Shown piece after piece: positions 38,069 through 48,377 of a stretch of DNA of 64,000 nt. This DNA is from Marinobacter zhejiangensis (GTDB lineage Bacteria > Pseudomonadota > Gammaproteobacteria > Pseudomonadales > Oleiphilaceae): contig NZ_FOUE01000004.1 in assembly GCF_900114775.1 (NCBI RefSeq), forward strand, positions 62,001-126,000, in the 5' to 3' direction. The notes below the pieces were generated by a model. It was not told the origin of the DNA, ran no database searches, and worked only from the letters and a program-made list of their open reading frames with translations. Both the position numbers and the translations under genes were made by a program. How positions within the stretch are numbered: position 1 is the first letter of the stretch; the number at the start of each line of letters is the position of its first letter.

Positions 38069-38473
38069 ATGATTGAAGTGGTAACGGCTATCTCCCTGTG
38101 GGAGCTGGTAAAACATGCAGGCAGCTGGGTTGTGAACCTGCAGCGGGCACGTACTTCCCGCAAGGCAGAATCGGTAGAAGCACTGCGAAAGGTCGTGATT
38201 GCTGCGCGCCATACCGCAGTCTATATGCGTCAACTGCAGGACACGGGTCAGCGCTCCCACAAAAAGGAAGAAGAACTGGCCATTTTGTGGACCGAGCTGA
38301 GCTTTGCCCTGGAGGACCTGGGCATGGACAAGCTCGCGAAGCGTTGTCGGATTAAAGGGAAGGAGTGGGCCGACCCGCAGAGCATGGATGTCTCCTACCT
38401 CGAAAAGGCGGATGCTGGTCTTGAGCGAATGGAGCAGTTGGCCAACGCCCTATTAAAAGAAATTCTCGACTAA
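38069..38473 (+). CDS. Hypothetical helical protein
   Basis: 134 residues, predicted almost all helical: an N-terminal amphipathic segment (ISLWELVKHAGSWVVNL), a basic stretch (RARTSRKAESVEALRK) and two long charged helices. No motif that I recognise. It probably forms an operon with the preceding gene, and its stop overlaps the converging hydrolase gene by 4 bases. A partner or antagonist relation between the two unknown proteins is possible but purely inferred from adjacency. Confidence 0.65.
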   Translation: MIEVVTAISLWELVKHAGSWVVNLQRARTSRKAESVEALRKVVIAARHTAVYMRQLQDTGQRSHKKEEELAILWTELSFALEDLGMDKLAKRCRIKGKEWADPQSMDVSYLEKADAGLERMEQLANALLKEILD

Positions 38474-39390
38474 TTCGTGAGTGACGAACTCAAGGTTGCC
38501 CCGGCATTGGCACGAAACGCCAGGTAACTGTCAACCATCGCTTGCGGGGCCTCGACCTGAGGGTAGTGACCAATACCCGCCAGCAGAGTGATGTCCGGGT
38601 TGAGTACGAGCTGGCGATAGCGCTCGGTCATGTGCTCTCCGGAAATCGGGTCGAGCGGACCGTTAATCAGCTTGACCGGAACCGTGGCATCCAGCAACGC
38701 TCCGACCCAACGCTCCCGGTATTGCTTCCGTTGGGGCATGTAGTGAATCACTTTATGCATAACGCCCACGCCATCGTTACTGGTAATCAACTCCCAGAAC
38801 GCTTCCACTTCATCCTCGCTGGGCGGGGTATCAGGGCCAAAAATATTCGCCATATTTGTCGCCAGCTTCTGCTTGCTGGTCAGGCGCGCAATCAGGAACC
38901 CGACCGGCGACAGTAGCAGTTTCTGGATCAGCACCGGCTGGTGGGTTTCCGGAAACAGGCCGCCGTTAAGCAGGCAAACGCTGGCAATGCGCAGTGGTGA
39001 ATTGTCCTGAAGGGCGCCGGACTGGCGTTCAAGGTCCCTGGCCATGAGTTCCTGGGCGACGGTGTCGCCGTAGTCATGGGCGAGGATATGGTATTCGGTC
39101 AACCCCATCTCTTCGAGCCACTGTTCAACCAGCGTGGCCTGGTCATGAATCCGGTAAGAAAAATCCCTGGGCTTGGCGGAATCTCCAAAACCGATCATAT
39201 CCAGGGCATACAGGGCGTAATGCTCTTCCAGCAGCGGCCATATCTTGCACCAGTCCCAAGATGATGTGGGAAAACCGTGGATCAGGACCAGGGCCGGGCC
39301 TTGAGGATTACCGCCAGTGCGGGTGAAGATGGACATATCGCCGAACTGGTAAGTGGAGCCTGTCTGACGCCAGTGGTCTAAAGCAATCAT
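38470..39390 (-). CDS. Alpha/beta hydrolase, MEST/epoxide-hydrolase-like
   Basis: 306-residue cytosolic alpha/beta hydrolase, starting at the ATG at 39390; the frame is open 354 bases further but without homology. The oxyanion motif is HGFPTSSWDW. The nucleophile elbow AHDYGDTVAQELM has Asp in place of Ser, as in epoxide hydrolases and haloalkane dehalogenases. SVCLLNGGLFPETHQP, QRKQYRERWVGAL, NGPLDPISG and GIGHYPQVEAP closely recall the animal MEST (PEG1) family. The catalytic His is in GHYPQ. The substrate is unknown. Family assignment is from remembered motifs, not a search. Confidence 0.85.
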   Translation of the reverse strand: MIALDHWRQTGSTYQFGDMSIFTRTGGNPQGPALVLIHGFPTSSWDWCKIWPLLEEHYALYALDMIGFGDSAKPRDFSYRIHDQATLVEQWLEEMGLTEYHILAHDYGDTVAQELMARDLERQSGALQDNSPLRIASVCLLNGGLFPETHQPVLIQKLLLSPVGFLIARLTSKQKLATNMANIFGPDTPPSEDEVEAFWELITSNDGVGVMHKVIHYMPQRKQYRERWVGALLDATVPVKLINGPLDPISGEHMTERYRQLVLNPDITLLAGIGHYPQVEAPQAMVDSYLAFRANAGATLSSSLTN

Positions 39391-39489
39391 AAGTTGTGCC
39401 GGTGGACTGGGTTGATGATGGTAGTAAGCTAAGCCTGTCCTGGGGGCAGCGTCAATGTCGTTGTTTGTGCCGGGTGCGGCTGGAGTTGA

Positions 39490-40095
39490 ATGTTGATGGA
39501 TAGTCAAAGTGAATCGTTTGATGCCCTCCTGGCTCGTGTTCGGGGCTGTACCCTGTGCGCTGCCAAGCTTGACCATGAGCCCCGCCCGGTGATTCAGGCC
39601 AGTCTGGCTTCGAAAATCCTGGTGGTTGGCCAGGCGCCGGGGCGTCGGGTCCATGAAACCGGGCTGCCCTTTAACGATCCCAGTGGTGATCGGCTGCGGG
39701 AGTGGATGGGTATTAGCCGGGATACTTTTTATGACGAGCAGCAACTGGCGATCCTGCCCATGGGGTTTTGTTATCCGGGAACCGGAAAGTCTGGCGACCT
39801 GCCGCCCCGCCCAGAGTGCGCACCGGCCTGGAGGGAGCTGCTACTCAGCCGCCTGGACAACATCCAGCTTACCCTGGTCATTGGTCAATATGCCCAGGCT
39901 TACCATATCCCGGGACCGAAGCGCTCCGTGACCGACGTTGTTCGCCATTGGGAGGAGTATTGGCCCGACTTGGTGCCGTTGCCCCATCCAAGCCCCAGAA
40001 ACCTGATCTGGCTGCGCCGGAACCCCTGGTTTGAAGCCGATGTGGTGCCAGCCATACGGCAACGGGTGAGTGAAATCCTTAACCCGGCGAGGTAG
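39490..40095 (+). CDS. Uracil-DNA glycosylase superfamily protein
   Basis: 201 residues with the superfamily layout: a Cys pair (CTLC) near residue 20, the first motif VVGQAPGRRVHETGLPF, a middle strand LVIGQYAQAYH, and the C-terminal HPSPRN motif. These are the family 4/5-like positions, although the water-activating residue differs among members and glycosylase activity is unproven. GGAG lies five bases before the ATG. It overlaps the converging LysR gene by 17 bases. Confidence 0.88.
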   Translation: MLMDSQSESFDALLARVRGCTLCAAKLDHEPRPVIQASLASKILVVGQAPGRRVHETGLPFNDPSGDRLREWMGISRDTFYDEQQLAILPMGFCYPGTGKSGDLPPRPECAPAWRELLLSRLDNIQLTLVIGQYAQAYHIPGPKRSVTDVVRHWEEYWPDLVPLPHPSPRNLIWLRRNPWFEADVVPAIRQRVSEILNPAR

Positions 40096-40954
40096 CCGCA
40101 GCCAGGTGATCCACCAACATGCGGATTTTGGGGGACAGGTGGCGGTTGTGGGGGAACACCGCCCAAATGCCTTCCTCCGGTTCGCGGAAGCTTTCCAGCA
40201 TGGGCAGGAGGCTGCCCTCATCCAGATAGTGTTGGACGTAGTAATCCGGTAACTGAACCAGCCCAAGGCCTTTCAATGCGGCATCCACGAGCCCCTTCCC
40301 GGAGTTGCAGCGAAGGTTGCCCTGAACCCGCCGTAGCCGCTCCCGACCATGCTCACGGAAACGCCAGAAATCATTGGTGCCCAGCAGGCAGTTGTGTTGA
40401 TCAAGCTCATTGAGGGTATGGGGGCAACCGTGGCGCCTGACGTAATCGCGGGAGGCACAGATGTGCAAGGTGCGCGATGCCAGCTTTCGGGCCACCAGGG
40501 ACGAGTCTTTCAGCCGCCCAAGCCGGATGGCCAGATCAAAGCCGCCGTCCACCAGGTCGACGGTCTGGTTGGTTAGCTGCACAGTGACCTCCAGTCTGGG
40601 ATAGCGTGCGAGAAAGTCGTTCACCAGAGGAACGATGACATCCTCCCCATAGGTCACGGGGGCGGTCAGTCGAACCTTGCCTTGGGGCGACTCTTGCAGG
40701 CTGGTGACTGCCTGCTCGGCCGCCGCAAGTCCATCGAGAACACTTCGGCTATGCTGGTAATACAGTGCGCCGGCTTCGGTCAGGGAGACCTTCCGGGTGG
40801 TTCTGAAGAGGAGGCGGGTTGCCAGCCGGTCTTCCAGGTTACGCACCTGGCGGCTGACCTGTGCGGTGGACACCCCCAGGCGTTTTGCTGCTTGGGTAAA
40901 GCTGCCGCTGTCGGCAACCGCAACAAATTCACTGACGCCTTCCCAAGGATACAT
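40079..40954 (-). CDS. LysR-family transcriptional regulator
   Basis: 291 residues with an N-terminal winged helix-turn-helix (SGSFTQAAKRLGVSTAQVSRQVRNLE, about 16-41) and a periplasmic-binding-like effector domain. It is divergent from adhC with 111 bases between, the classic LysR arrangement. It is therefore a candidate regulator of the formaldehyde pathway genes adhC-fghA. The effector cannot be read; control of adhC is inference from position. Confidence 0.92.
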   Translation of the reverse strand: MYPWEGVSEFVAVADSGSFTQAAKRLGVSTAQVSRQVRNLEDRLATRLLFRTTRKVSLTEAGALYYQHSRSVLDGLAAAEQAVTSLQESPQGKVRLTAPVTYGEDVIVPLVNDFLARYPRLEVTVQLTNQTVDLVDGGFDLAIRLGRLKDSSLVARKLASRTLHICASRDYVRRHGCPHTLNELDQHNCLLGTNDFWRFREHGRERLRRVQGNLRCNSGKGLVDAALKGLGLVQLPDYYVQHYLDEGSLLPMLESFREPEEGIWAVFPHNRHLSPKIRMLVDHLAAATSPG

Positions 40955-41029
40955 TATTACTGCCTGGTAAAAGTGAATTTATAGTTTGCCACATTATCAA
41001 TGAGCGGTAAGTAAATATAATGGGGCTAA

Positions 41030-42196
<1,167 letters not shown>

Positions 42197-42220
42197 ACCG
42201 GCCCAGACGGACGAGAGACC

Positions 42221-43081
42221 ATGAGCGAACTGGCAAACGAGCTGGAAAACGTCAGTGCCAACAAAAGCTTCGGTGGCTGGCACAAACAGTACCGGCACTA
42301 TTCACGGACGTTGGGGTGCACCATGCGTTTTGCCGTGTACCTCCCGCCCCAGGCAATGGTGGGGGAAAACGTACCGGTACTGTATTGGTTGTCGGGGCTG
42401 ACTTGCACCGATGAAAACTTCATGCAGAAAGCGGGTGCCCAGCTGGCAGCGGCGGAACTCGGGGTGGCGATTGTCGCCCCGGACACCAGCCCCCGGGGCG
42501 AGGGTGTGCCTGATGATCCCGAAGCGGCTTACGACCTGGGTCTGGGCGCTGGTTTCTACGTCAATGCTACCGAAGCGCCCTGGTCCCGCCACTACCGGAT
42601 GTACGATTACGTGGTGAATGAGTTGCCGGAGCTGATCGAGGCCCACTTCCCGGTCAATGATCGCCGGGCCATTAGCGGGCATTCGATGGGCGGGCATGGT
42701 GCCTTGACCATCGCCTTGCGCAACCCGGGCCGCTATTGCTCGGTGTCGGCGTTCAGCCCAATCAGTAACCCGGTGAACTGCCCGTGGGGTCAAAAGGCGT
42801 TTCGGGCATACCTGGGGGACGATCAGGCGCTGTGGCAAGGCCACGATGCATCCGTCTTGATGAGTGAGGCCAGCCAGTCGTTACCGACCCTGGTGGATCA
42901 GGGGATGGATGATGACTTCCTTGAACGGGAGCTCAAGCCAGAGGCTCTGGAAGAGGCTGCCAGGGTCAGTGGCTTTCCCTTGACCCTGCGTCGCCATGAA
43001 GGTTACGACCACAGCTACTACTTCATTGCGAGCTTTATTGCAGAGCACCTGCAATTCCACCACCGCCATCTCATTTCATGA
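42221..43081 (+). CDS. fghA: S-formylglutathione hydrolase
   Basis: Esterase-D-family serine hydrolase that releases formate and glutathione from S-formylglutathione; 286 residues. The nucleophile is Ser155 in GHSMGGHG, the catalytic Asp is probably in the QGMDDDFLE stretch, and the His is in HEGYDHSYYFI. N-terminal CTMRFAVYLPP and WLSGLTCTDENF are family-typical. Co-transcribed with adhC. Confidence 0.97.
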   Translation: MSELANELENVSANKSFGGWHKQYRHYSRTLGCTMRFAVYLPPQAMVGENVPVLYWLSGLTCTDENFMQKAGAQLAAAELGVAIVAPDTSPRGEGVPDDPEAAYDLGLGAGFYVNATEAPWSRHYRMYDYVVNELPELIEAHFPVNDRRAISGHSMGGHGALTIALRNPGRYCSVSAFSPISNPVNCPWGQKAFRAYLGDDQALWQGHDASVLMSEASQSLPTLVDQGMDDDFLERELKPEALEEAARVSGFPLTLRRHEGYDHSYYFIASFIAEHLQFHHRHLIS

Positions 43082-43196
43082 TGAGTGCGGGCCGGTCTGC
43101 CAGAGCGTTGGGCAGGTCGGCCCCGCGTCTCTGGTCAGGTAAACAGGAGCAGCCGTGTGCATGCCAGGCCTTTGTCTCGGCAGCCTGCGTGTGCGG

Positions 43197-43526
43197 TTAG
43201 CTGCCCTCATCGAACAGATGGTGCATCTGCTCCCTGGCTTTTGAGAAGTAGGTTTGCCATTCCTCCCAGTCTTCACAGAACTGGTCACTCATGGTCTTGA
43301 AGTCCCGGGCCTGTTCCTCTGACAGTTCTTTCAGACCCTCCAGGTCTTTTACTTCACCCACTTTGCGAGCTTGTTCGACTGCGGCATCGGCGTAACGGCG
43401 AAACGTCAGCACCTGAAGCTCGGTCGCTTTGGTAAATTGTTCAAACAGGGTTTCGTTGAAACGGGTCGCCCGTTCCACCAGCTCCCGCGATTTCTCGTGG
43501 ACACTGTCGATCAAATCATTTTCCAT
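43197..43526 (-). CDS. Phasin-like protein
   Basis: 109-residue, fully helical, acidic amphipathic protein (ENDLIDSVHEKSRELVERATRFNETL and onward), a pattern typical of phasin_2 granule-associated proteins. No polyhydroxyalkanoate synthase or depolymerase gene lies in the window, so the granule role is inferred from sequence character only. It could equally be a general helical chaperone-like protein. Confidence 0.65.
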   Translation of the reverse strand: MENDLIDSVHEKSRELVERATRFNETLFEQFTKATELQVLTFRRYADAAVEQARKVGEVKDLEGLKELSEEQARDFKTMSDQFCEDWEEWQTYFSKAREQMHHLFDEGS

Positions 43527-43668
43527 GGTCGCTGCTCCGTAGTCCCGTTGTCGGTGAGACGTTGTGTAGCATCATTCTTACCCAGATGGAGACGTGTCGT
43601 TTTGACAAGCATCAATCCCGGATCAGGCTTATGCTTGTTAGAAAGGGAAGAACATCGAGGAGAGCACC

Positions 43669-43992
43669 ATGACTGACCGTAAAACTGAACTCCAGACTCT
43701 GCGTGCAGACCTGCAGGCCCGGCTGAAGCGGCTCCATGCCCACCAGCGCAGGGAAGACGGTGCGATTGCCCGGGATTTTGAAGAGCAGGCCATTGATACC
43801 CAAAACGACGAAGTGGTTGACGGTCTGGAGGTAGAGTCCCGAGCAGAACTGATCCAGGTCGAACGGGCGCTGAACCGTATCGAGGCTGGTGAAGGTGATG
43901 ACTGTGAGCGTTGTGGTGAACCCATTGATCCCCGTCGGTTGCAGGTTTTGCCCTATACAACCCTGTGCGTGAAATGCGCAGATTCCGCCTGA
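43669..43992 (+). CDS. DksA/TraR-type zinc-finger protein
   Basis: 107 residues: an N-terminal coiled coil and a four-cysteine zinc finger with Cys79, Cys82, Cys100 and Cys103 (CERCGE and CVKCA). It is shorter than DksA (about 150), resembling YbiI/TraR-like members. An acidic coiled-coil tip (DTQNDEVVDGLEVES) could reach the RNA polymerase secondary channel, but the DxxDxA tip motif of DksA is not seen. It lies 43 bases before the ABC exporter genes on the same strand. Confidence 0.88.
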   Translation: MTDRKTELQTLRADLQARLKRLHAHQRREDGAIARDFEEQAIDTQNDEVVDGLEVESRAELIQVERALNRIEAGEGDDCERCGEPIDPRRLQVLPYTTLCVKCADSA

Positions 43993-44035
43993 TCCCAAGT
44001 AATACCCCCTGAAACCACGACCGGGCCAGGAAGGC

Positions 44036-44749
44036 ATGCCTGATAATACTGTTGTATTCCGTACCCGCGGACTCACCAAGACTTACCGGCAGGGCGATGT
44101 CGAGGTCCATGCACTGAGGGGTGTGGACCTGGAGCTCTACGACGAAGAAATGGTGGTGCTGCTTGGGGCCTCCGGTTCGGGTAAGTCCACCTTGCTGAAT
44201 ATCCTGGGCGGACTGGATGTGGCCAGTTCAGGGGAAGTCGAGTACCGGGGGCTGACCTTGAGCCGGGCCAGTGACCGTGAACTGACTCGATACCGGCGTG
44301 ATTTCGTTGGCTTTGTCTTCCAGTTCTATAACCTGATTCCCAGTCTGACGGCACGAGAAAACGTCGCGGCGGTGACCGAAATCGCCCAGGCTCCGATGGC
44401 ACCTGAGGAGGCCCTGGCGCTGGTGGGGTTGTCTGAACGCATGGATCATTTTCCGGCGCAGTTGTCTGGTGGCGAGCAGCAGCGGGTGGCCATTGCCCGA
44501 GCCATTGCCAAGCGCCCCCAGGTCCTGCTGTGCGACGAGCCGACGGGTGCGCTCGATTCTGCGACCGGGATTCTGGTGTTGGAAGCGCTGGAAAAAGCCA
44601 ACCGGGAAACCGGGACAACCACAGTCATCATCACGCACAACGCTGCCATTGCTGCCATGGCCGATCGGGTAATCACCCTTTCCGATGGCATGATCAGTGG
44701 CGAATACCGTAATCCTGAGCGTCAGGATCCGGCGTCGCTGAGCTGGTAG
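44036..44749 (+). CDS. ABC transporter ATP-binding protein (MacB/LolD type)
   Basis: 237 residues. Walker A is GASGSGKST at 44-52, the signature [14 protein letters not shown], and Walker [13 protein letters not shown], with the H-loop in VIITHN. The family belongs to mechanotransmission exporters (MacB, LolD, FtsE). It is followed after 11 bases by its FtsX-type permease and then a HlyD adaptor, so all three are one exporter. The substrate is unknown. Confidence 0.94.
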   Translation: MPDNTVVFRTRGLTKTYRQGDVEVHALRGVDLELYDEEMVVLLGASGSGKSTLLNILGGLDVASSGEVEYRGLTLSRASDRELTRYRRDFVGFVFQFYNLIPSLTARENVAAVTEIAQAPMAPEEALALVGLSERMDHFPAQLSGGEQQRVAIARAIAKRPQVLLCDEPTGALDSATGILVLEALEKANRETGTTTVIITHNAAIAAMADRVITLSDGMISGEYRNPERQDPASLSW

Positions 44750-44760
44750 CCGGAGAGACG

Positions 44761-47127
44761 ATGATGACCGCCCTGCATACCAAGCTCTATCGCGAACTGT
44801 GGCAGTTACGGGGGCAGGTGCTGGCTATTGCCCTGGTGATTGCGGGCGGTGTTGCCGTGTGCCTGATGTCGGTTGTCAATTATTCATCACTCACGCTGAC
44901 CCGGGCCCAGTACTACGCCGAGAACCAGTTTGCCGATGTTTTTGCCACCCTGAAACGGGCCCCCCGCCACGTCGCCCAACGCATTGCAGAAATTCCCGGT
45001 GTCCTGCGTGTCAGCGATCGGGTGGTGGGGGCGGCAAAGTTGCAGGTTGAAGGGTTCAGTGACCCCATATCGGCGCAGCTGGTGTCTATCCCCCAGGGGC
45101 GGCAGCCACTGCTCAATCAGCTTTACCTGCGCCAGGGACGACTGCCGGATGCCCGTCACTCCAGTGAGGTGGCCGTTGTCGGCAGTTTTGCGGAAGCTCA
45201 TGATCTGCAGCCGGGCGATACCATCCGGGCCATCATCAATGGTCGCTGGCAGGCTCTGCGTGTGGTTGGCATTGTTGAGTCGCCGGAGTTCATTTTCGTT
45301 ATGCCCCCAGGCAGCCTGCTGCCGGACTACCAGCGTTATGGTGTGTTGTGGATGGACCGGGACGCGCTGGCTGCCGCCATGGACATGGAGGGCGCTTTCA
45401 ACAGCGTGCTCGTACAGGTCGACCGGGAGCATACGGTGGCTGATGTGATCGATCACCTTGATCGCGTGCTGGCACGCTATGGAGGGACTGGCGGCCTGGC
45501 GCGCGAAGATCAGGTCTCCCACCGCTACCTGAGCGATGACCTGGAGCAGTTGCGTACCATGGCAACGGTGTTTCCGCTCATATTCATGTCGGTTGCGATG
45601 TTCCTGCTGAATGTTGTCATAGGCCGTCTGATCGCCACCCAGCGGGATGTCATTGCGGTGCTCAAGGCCTATGGGTATGGCAACTGGGCCATCGCCAGAC
45701 ACTACCTGCAACTGGCCATGGTCATTGCAGTGCTCGGCCTGGTGCTCGGCAGTATGGGAGGCTTGTGGCTGGGCCGGGGGCTTGGGGAAATGTATATGGA
45801 GTATTACCGTTTCCCACGGTTGTTGTTTCAGGTTCACCCTGGCTGGTTCATTCTGCTGACGTTGATCACCCTGTCGTTTGCGTTTCTTGGTAGCTGGCGG
45901 GCTATCCACCAGGCCGCTTCTTTGCCGCCGGCTGAAGCCATGCGCCCGGAGGGGCCGGCGCGTTTTCGTATCACCCTGATTGAACGTCTGTTATCCGGCC
46001 TTCGCCTTAGCCAGCCCTCACGAATGATTGTGCGCCAACTGTCGCGACGTCCCGGCCGAACGGGATTGTCGGTTGTTGGTGTAGCCCTTGCGACCGCCAT
46101 TATTTTGGTGGGTAACTTCCAGTTCGATTCGGTTTCCCTGATGGTGCATGCGCAGTTTGCCAGGGTGCAGCAGCAAGATGTGGCCGTTACCCTGACCGAT
46201 CCGGTCAACTCGGCTGCCATGTTTGGGCTGGTCAGGGATCCGGGCATTCGCTATGCCGAAGGGCGGCGGAGCGTTCCGGTCGAGCTGATTCATGGCCACC
46301 GGCGCTGGCGGACCGTATTGTCCGGCATGCCGGAGCCTGCCCACCTTCAATTTGTGATTGACGAAAACCTGGAGCCGGTCTCGATACCGGAAGCAGGGGT
46401 GCTGCTCACGGATTATTTGGCTGAGGGACTGGATATCCGGGCCGGGGATACCTTGACCGTGCAGGTACTGGAAGGCGAGCGCCGGCGGGTAGAGGTGCCG
46501 GTGGCTGGCACCACCAGCGAGCTTTTGGGCGTGGGCGCCTATATGAGACTGGAGGCTTTGAACCGCGTATTGGGGGAGGGGCCACTGGTCAACCAGATCC
46601 TGCTCAATATCGACCCGGCAGAGCAAGATCCTGTCTACGAGCGGTTGCGGCTAATGCCGGGGGTTCTTGCGGTGAATATCCGGGAGACCATGTTGGATAG
46701 TTTCTATGACACGCTTGCCAAGACCTTTCTGACCTTTACGTTCTTCAACAGCCTCCTGGGCGCTGTTATCGCCTTTGGTGTTATCTACAACACGGTAAGG
46801 ATCTCGCTGGCTGAGAAAGGGCGTGAGTTGGCCAGCATGAGAGTGCTGGGTTACACCTCCAGGGAAGTCGGCCATATCCTTCTCGGTGAGCTTGTGGTTA
46901 TCCTGATGCTGGGTATACCCGTCGGGTGGTTACTGGGGCAGGGCATGGCGGCAGCCCTAGTGTTGTCCCTGCAAACTGAGTTGTATCGTGTGCCGTTGAC
47001 CATGACCACCCAGACACTGGCGTTGTCTGCTGCTGTGGTGCTGGTATCTGCCATTGCCTCTGGAGCGATAGCCTGGCGGAGGCTGGTGCGGTTGGATCTG
47101 GTGGCCGTGCTCAAGACCAGGGAATGA
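44761..47127 (+). CDS. ABC transporter permease, FtsX family
   Basis: 788 residues in two similar halves. Each has a large periplasmic domain followed by three membrane helices: first helix about 20-40, helices near 270-395, a second set starting near 425-450, and the final three around 660-785. Double-FtsX permeases work with MacB/LolD-type ATPases. The halves suggest a fused heterodimer, so one polypeptide could make the full membrane part. Substrate unknown. Confidence 0.92.
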   Translation: MMTALHTKLYRELWQLRGQVLAIALVIAGGVAVCLMSVVNYSSLTLTRAQYYAENQFADVFATLKRAPRHVAQRIAEIPGVLRVSDRVVGAAKLQVEGFSDPISAQLVSIPQGRQPLLNQLYLRQGRLPDARHSSEVAVVGSFAEAHDLQPGDTIRAIINGRWQALRVVGIVESPEFIFVMPPGSLLPDYQRYGVLWMDRDALAAAMDMEGAFNSVLVQVDREHTVADVIDHLDRVLARYGGTGGLAREDQVSHRYLSDDLEQLRTMATVFPLIFMSVAMFLLNVVIGRLIATQRDVIAVLKAYGYGNWAIARHYLQLAMVIAVLGLVLGSMGGLWLGRGLGEMYMEYYRFPRLLFQVHPGWFILLTLITLSFAFLGSWRAIHQAASLPPAEAMRPEGPARFRITLIERLLSGLRLSQPSRMIVRQLSRRPGRTGLSVVGVALATAIILVGNFQFDSVSLMVHAQFARVQQQDVAVTLTDPVNSAAMFGLVRDPGIRYAEGRRSVPVELIHGHRRWRTVLSGMPEPAHLQFVIDENLEPVSIPEAGVLLTDYLAEGLDIRAGDTLTVQVLEGERRRVEVPVAGTTSELLGVGAYMRLEALNRVLGEGPLVNQILLNIDPAEQDPVYERLRLMPGVLAVNIRETMLDSFYDTLAKTFLTFTFFNSLLGAVIAFGVIYNTVRISLAEKGRELASMRVLGYTSREVGHILLGELVVILMLGIPVGWLLGQGMAAALVLSLQTELYRVPLTMTTQTLALSAAVVLVSAIASGAIAWRRLVRLDLVAVLKTRE

Positions 47128-47137
47128 GGAGTTGCTG

Positions 47138-48334
47138 ATGAAGTCCATGGGGCGTTGGGTTTTCTGGGGAATCTTTGGCCTGTTCGTCGTGGTGGCGATC
47201 ATCTTTGCCTTCCGGCCAGAGCCGGTCTGGGTGGATTTGACCGAGGCCCGCCGGGCGGGGCTCAGTGTCACGATCGTCGAAGAGGGCAAAACCCGGGTTA
47301 AGGACCGGTACGTGGTGTCGTCGCCAGTGGCCGGGTATCTGCACCGGGTCGAACTGGAGGTCGGCGATGAGCTGGCGCCCAACCAATTGGTGACGGAACT
47401 CGACCCTATGCCGGTTGCTGTTCTCGATGCCCGTAGCCGTGCTGAGGCCGAGGCTCGGGTAGAAGCCGCAAGAGCGTCACTGGACTCCGCCCGCCAGAAC
47501 GTCAGCGCCGCTCGTGCCGATGCGGAGCTTGCCCACAATGAATATCAGCGGCTGCTGCGCTTGGGGGAATCCAATTTTGTGTCGGGAGAACGCCTGCAAC
47601 AGGCTCAGGCAGCGGCGTCCCGGGCTGCTGCAATCCTGCGCTCTGCCAGTTTTACCGAGGAAGTTGCCGCCCATGAGCTGGCGGCCGCCCGAACCCGCCT
47701 TGAGATATCGGCCGGGAACACGGGTCAGCAAACACCATTGGAACAGGTGCCCATACGCTCTCCGGTGCGAGGCCGGGTGCTGGGACTTCTGCGTGAAAAT
47801 GAAGGGGTTGTACAGGCCGGCACTCCCATTCTGGAGGTGGGTGACCCTGAAGCCCTGGAAGTGGTGGTGGATGTTCTCAGCTTTGATGCGGTGAAGCTGA
47901 GGCAGGACATGCCGGTCATTCTGACCGGATGGGGTGGGCCAGAGCTGGCGGCGCGGGTTCGGCGGGTAGAACCGGTGGGTTTTGAGGATGTCTCGGCCTT
48001 GGGGGTTGAGGAGCAGCGGGTTCAGGTCGTGGTGGATCTTATGGCGCCTCGGGAGGTTTGGGAGAACCTGGGGGATGGCTATCGGGTCGACGCGGCATTT
48101 GTACTCTGGCAGGGGGATGACGAGCTTCAGGTGCCAGCCTCTGCGGTGTTCAATCGCGATGGTCAGAGTTGGTTGTTCGTTGTCATTGATGAGGTGGCGC
48201 ATTTGCGGGACGTCGTGACGGGGCATGGCAATGGGCTGATGATCGTGGTTGAATCCGGACTGGAGGCTGGCGAGTGGGTAGTTCGCCATCCGGATCGAGA
48301 GCTTGCCGATGGACAGTCAGTGAAAGTCCGCTAG
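47138..48334 (+). CDS. HlyD/MFP-family periplasmic adaptor
   Basis: 398 residues from ATG at 47138, with GAGGAG six bases upstream; a TTG two codons earlier is less likely. It has one N-terminal membrane helix (about 7-24), a split lipoyl domain (SSPVAGYLHRVELEVGDEL and RSPVRGRVLGLLRENEGVV), an alanine-rich coiled-coil hairpin between (about 90-185), and a beta-barrel domain. It is the third part of the exporter. No TolC-like outer-membrane gene adjoins, so it would use one encoded elsewhere or release into the periplasm. Confidence 0.93.
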   Translation: MKSMGRWVFWGIFGLFVVVAIIFAFRPEPVWVDLTEARRAGLSVTIVEEGKTRVKDRYVVSSPVAGYLHRVELEVGDELAPNQLVTELDPMPVAVLDARSRAEAEARVEAARASLDSARQNVSAARADAELAHNEYQRLLRLGESNFVSGERLQQAQAAASRAAAILRSASFTEEVAAHELAAARTRLEISAGNTGQQTPLEQVPIRSPVRGRVLGLLRENEGVVQAGTPILEVGDPEALEVVVDVLSFDAVKLRQDMPVILTGWGGPELAARVRRVEPVGFEDVSALGVEEQRVQVVVDLMAPREVWENLGDGYRVDAAFVLWQGDDELQVPASAVFNRDGQSWLFVVIDEVAHLRDVVTGHGNGLMIVVESGLEAGEWVVRHPDRELADGQSVKVR

Positions 48335-48377
48335 CCAAGCCGGTGCGTAAGGAGAGAGTGGTATCAAAACGCTGTGG

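Noticed and set aside
44887..45909. 340-codon minus-strand frame inside the FtsX permease gene
   Set aside because: Shadow of the permease; composition and content show no protein family.
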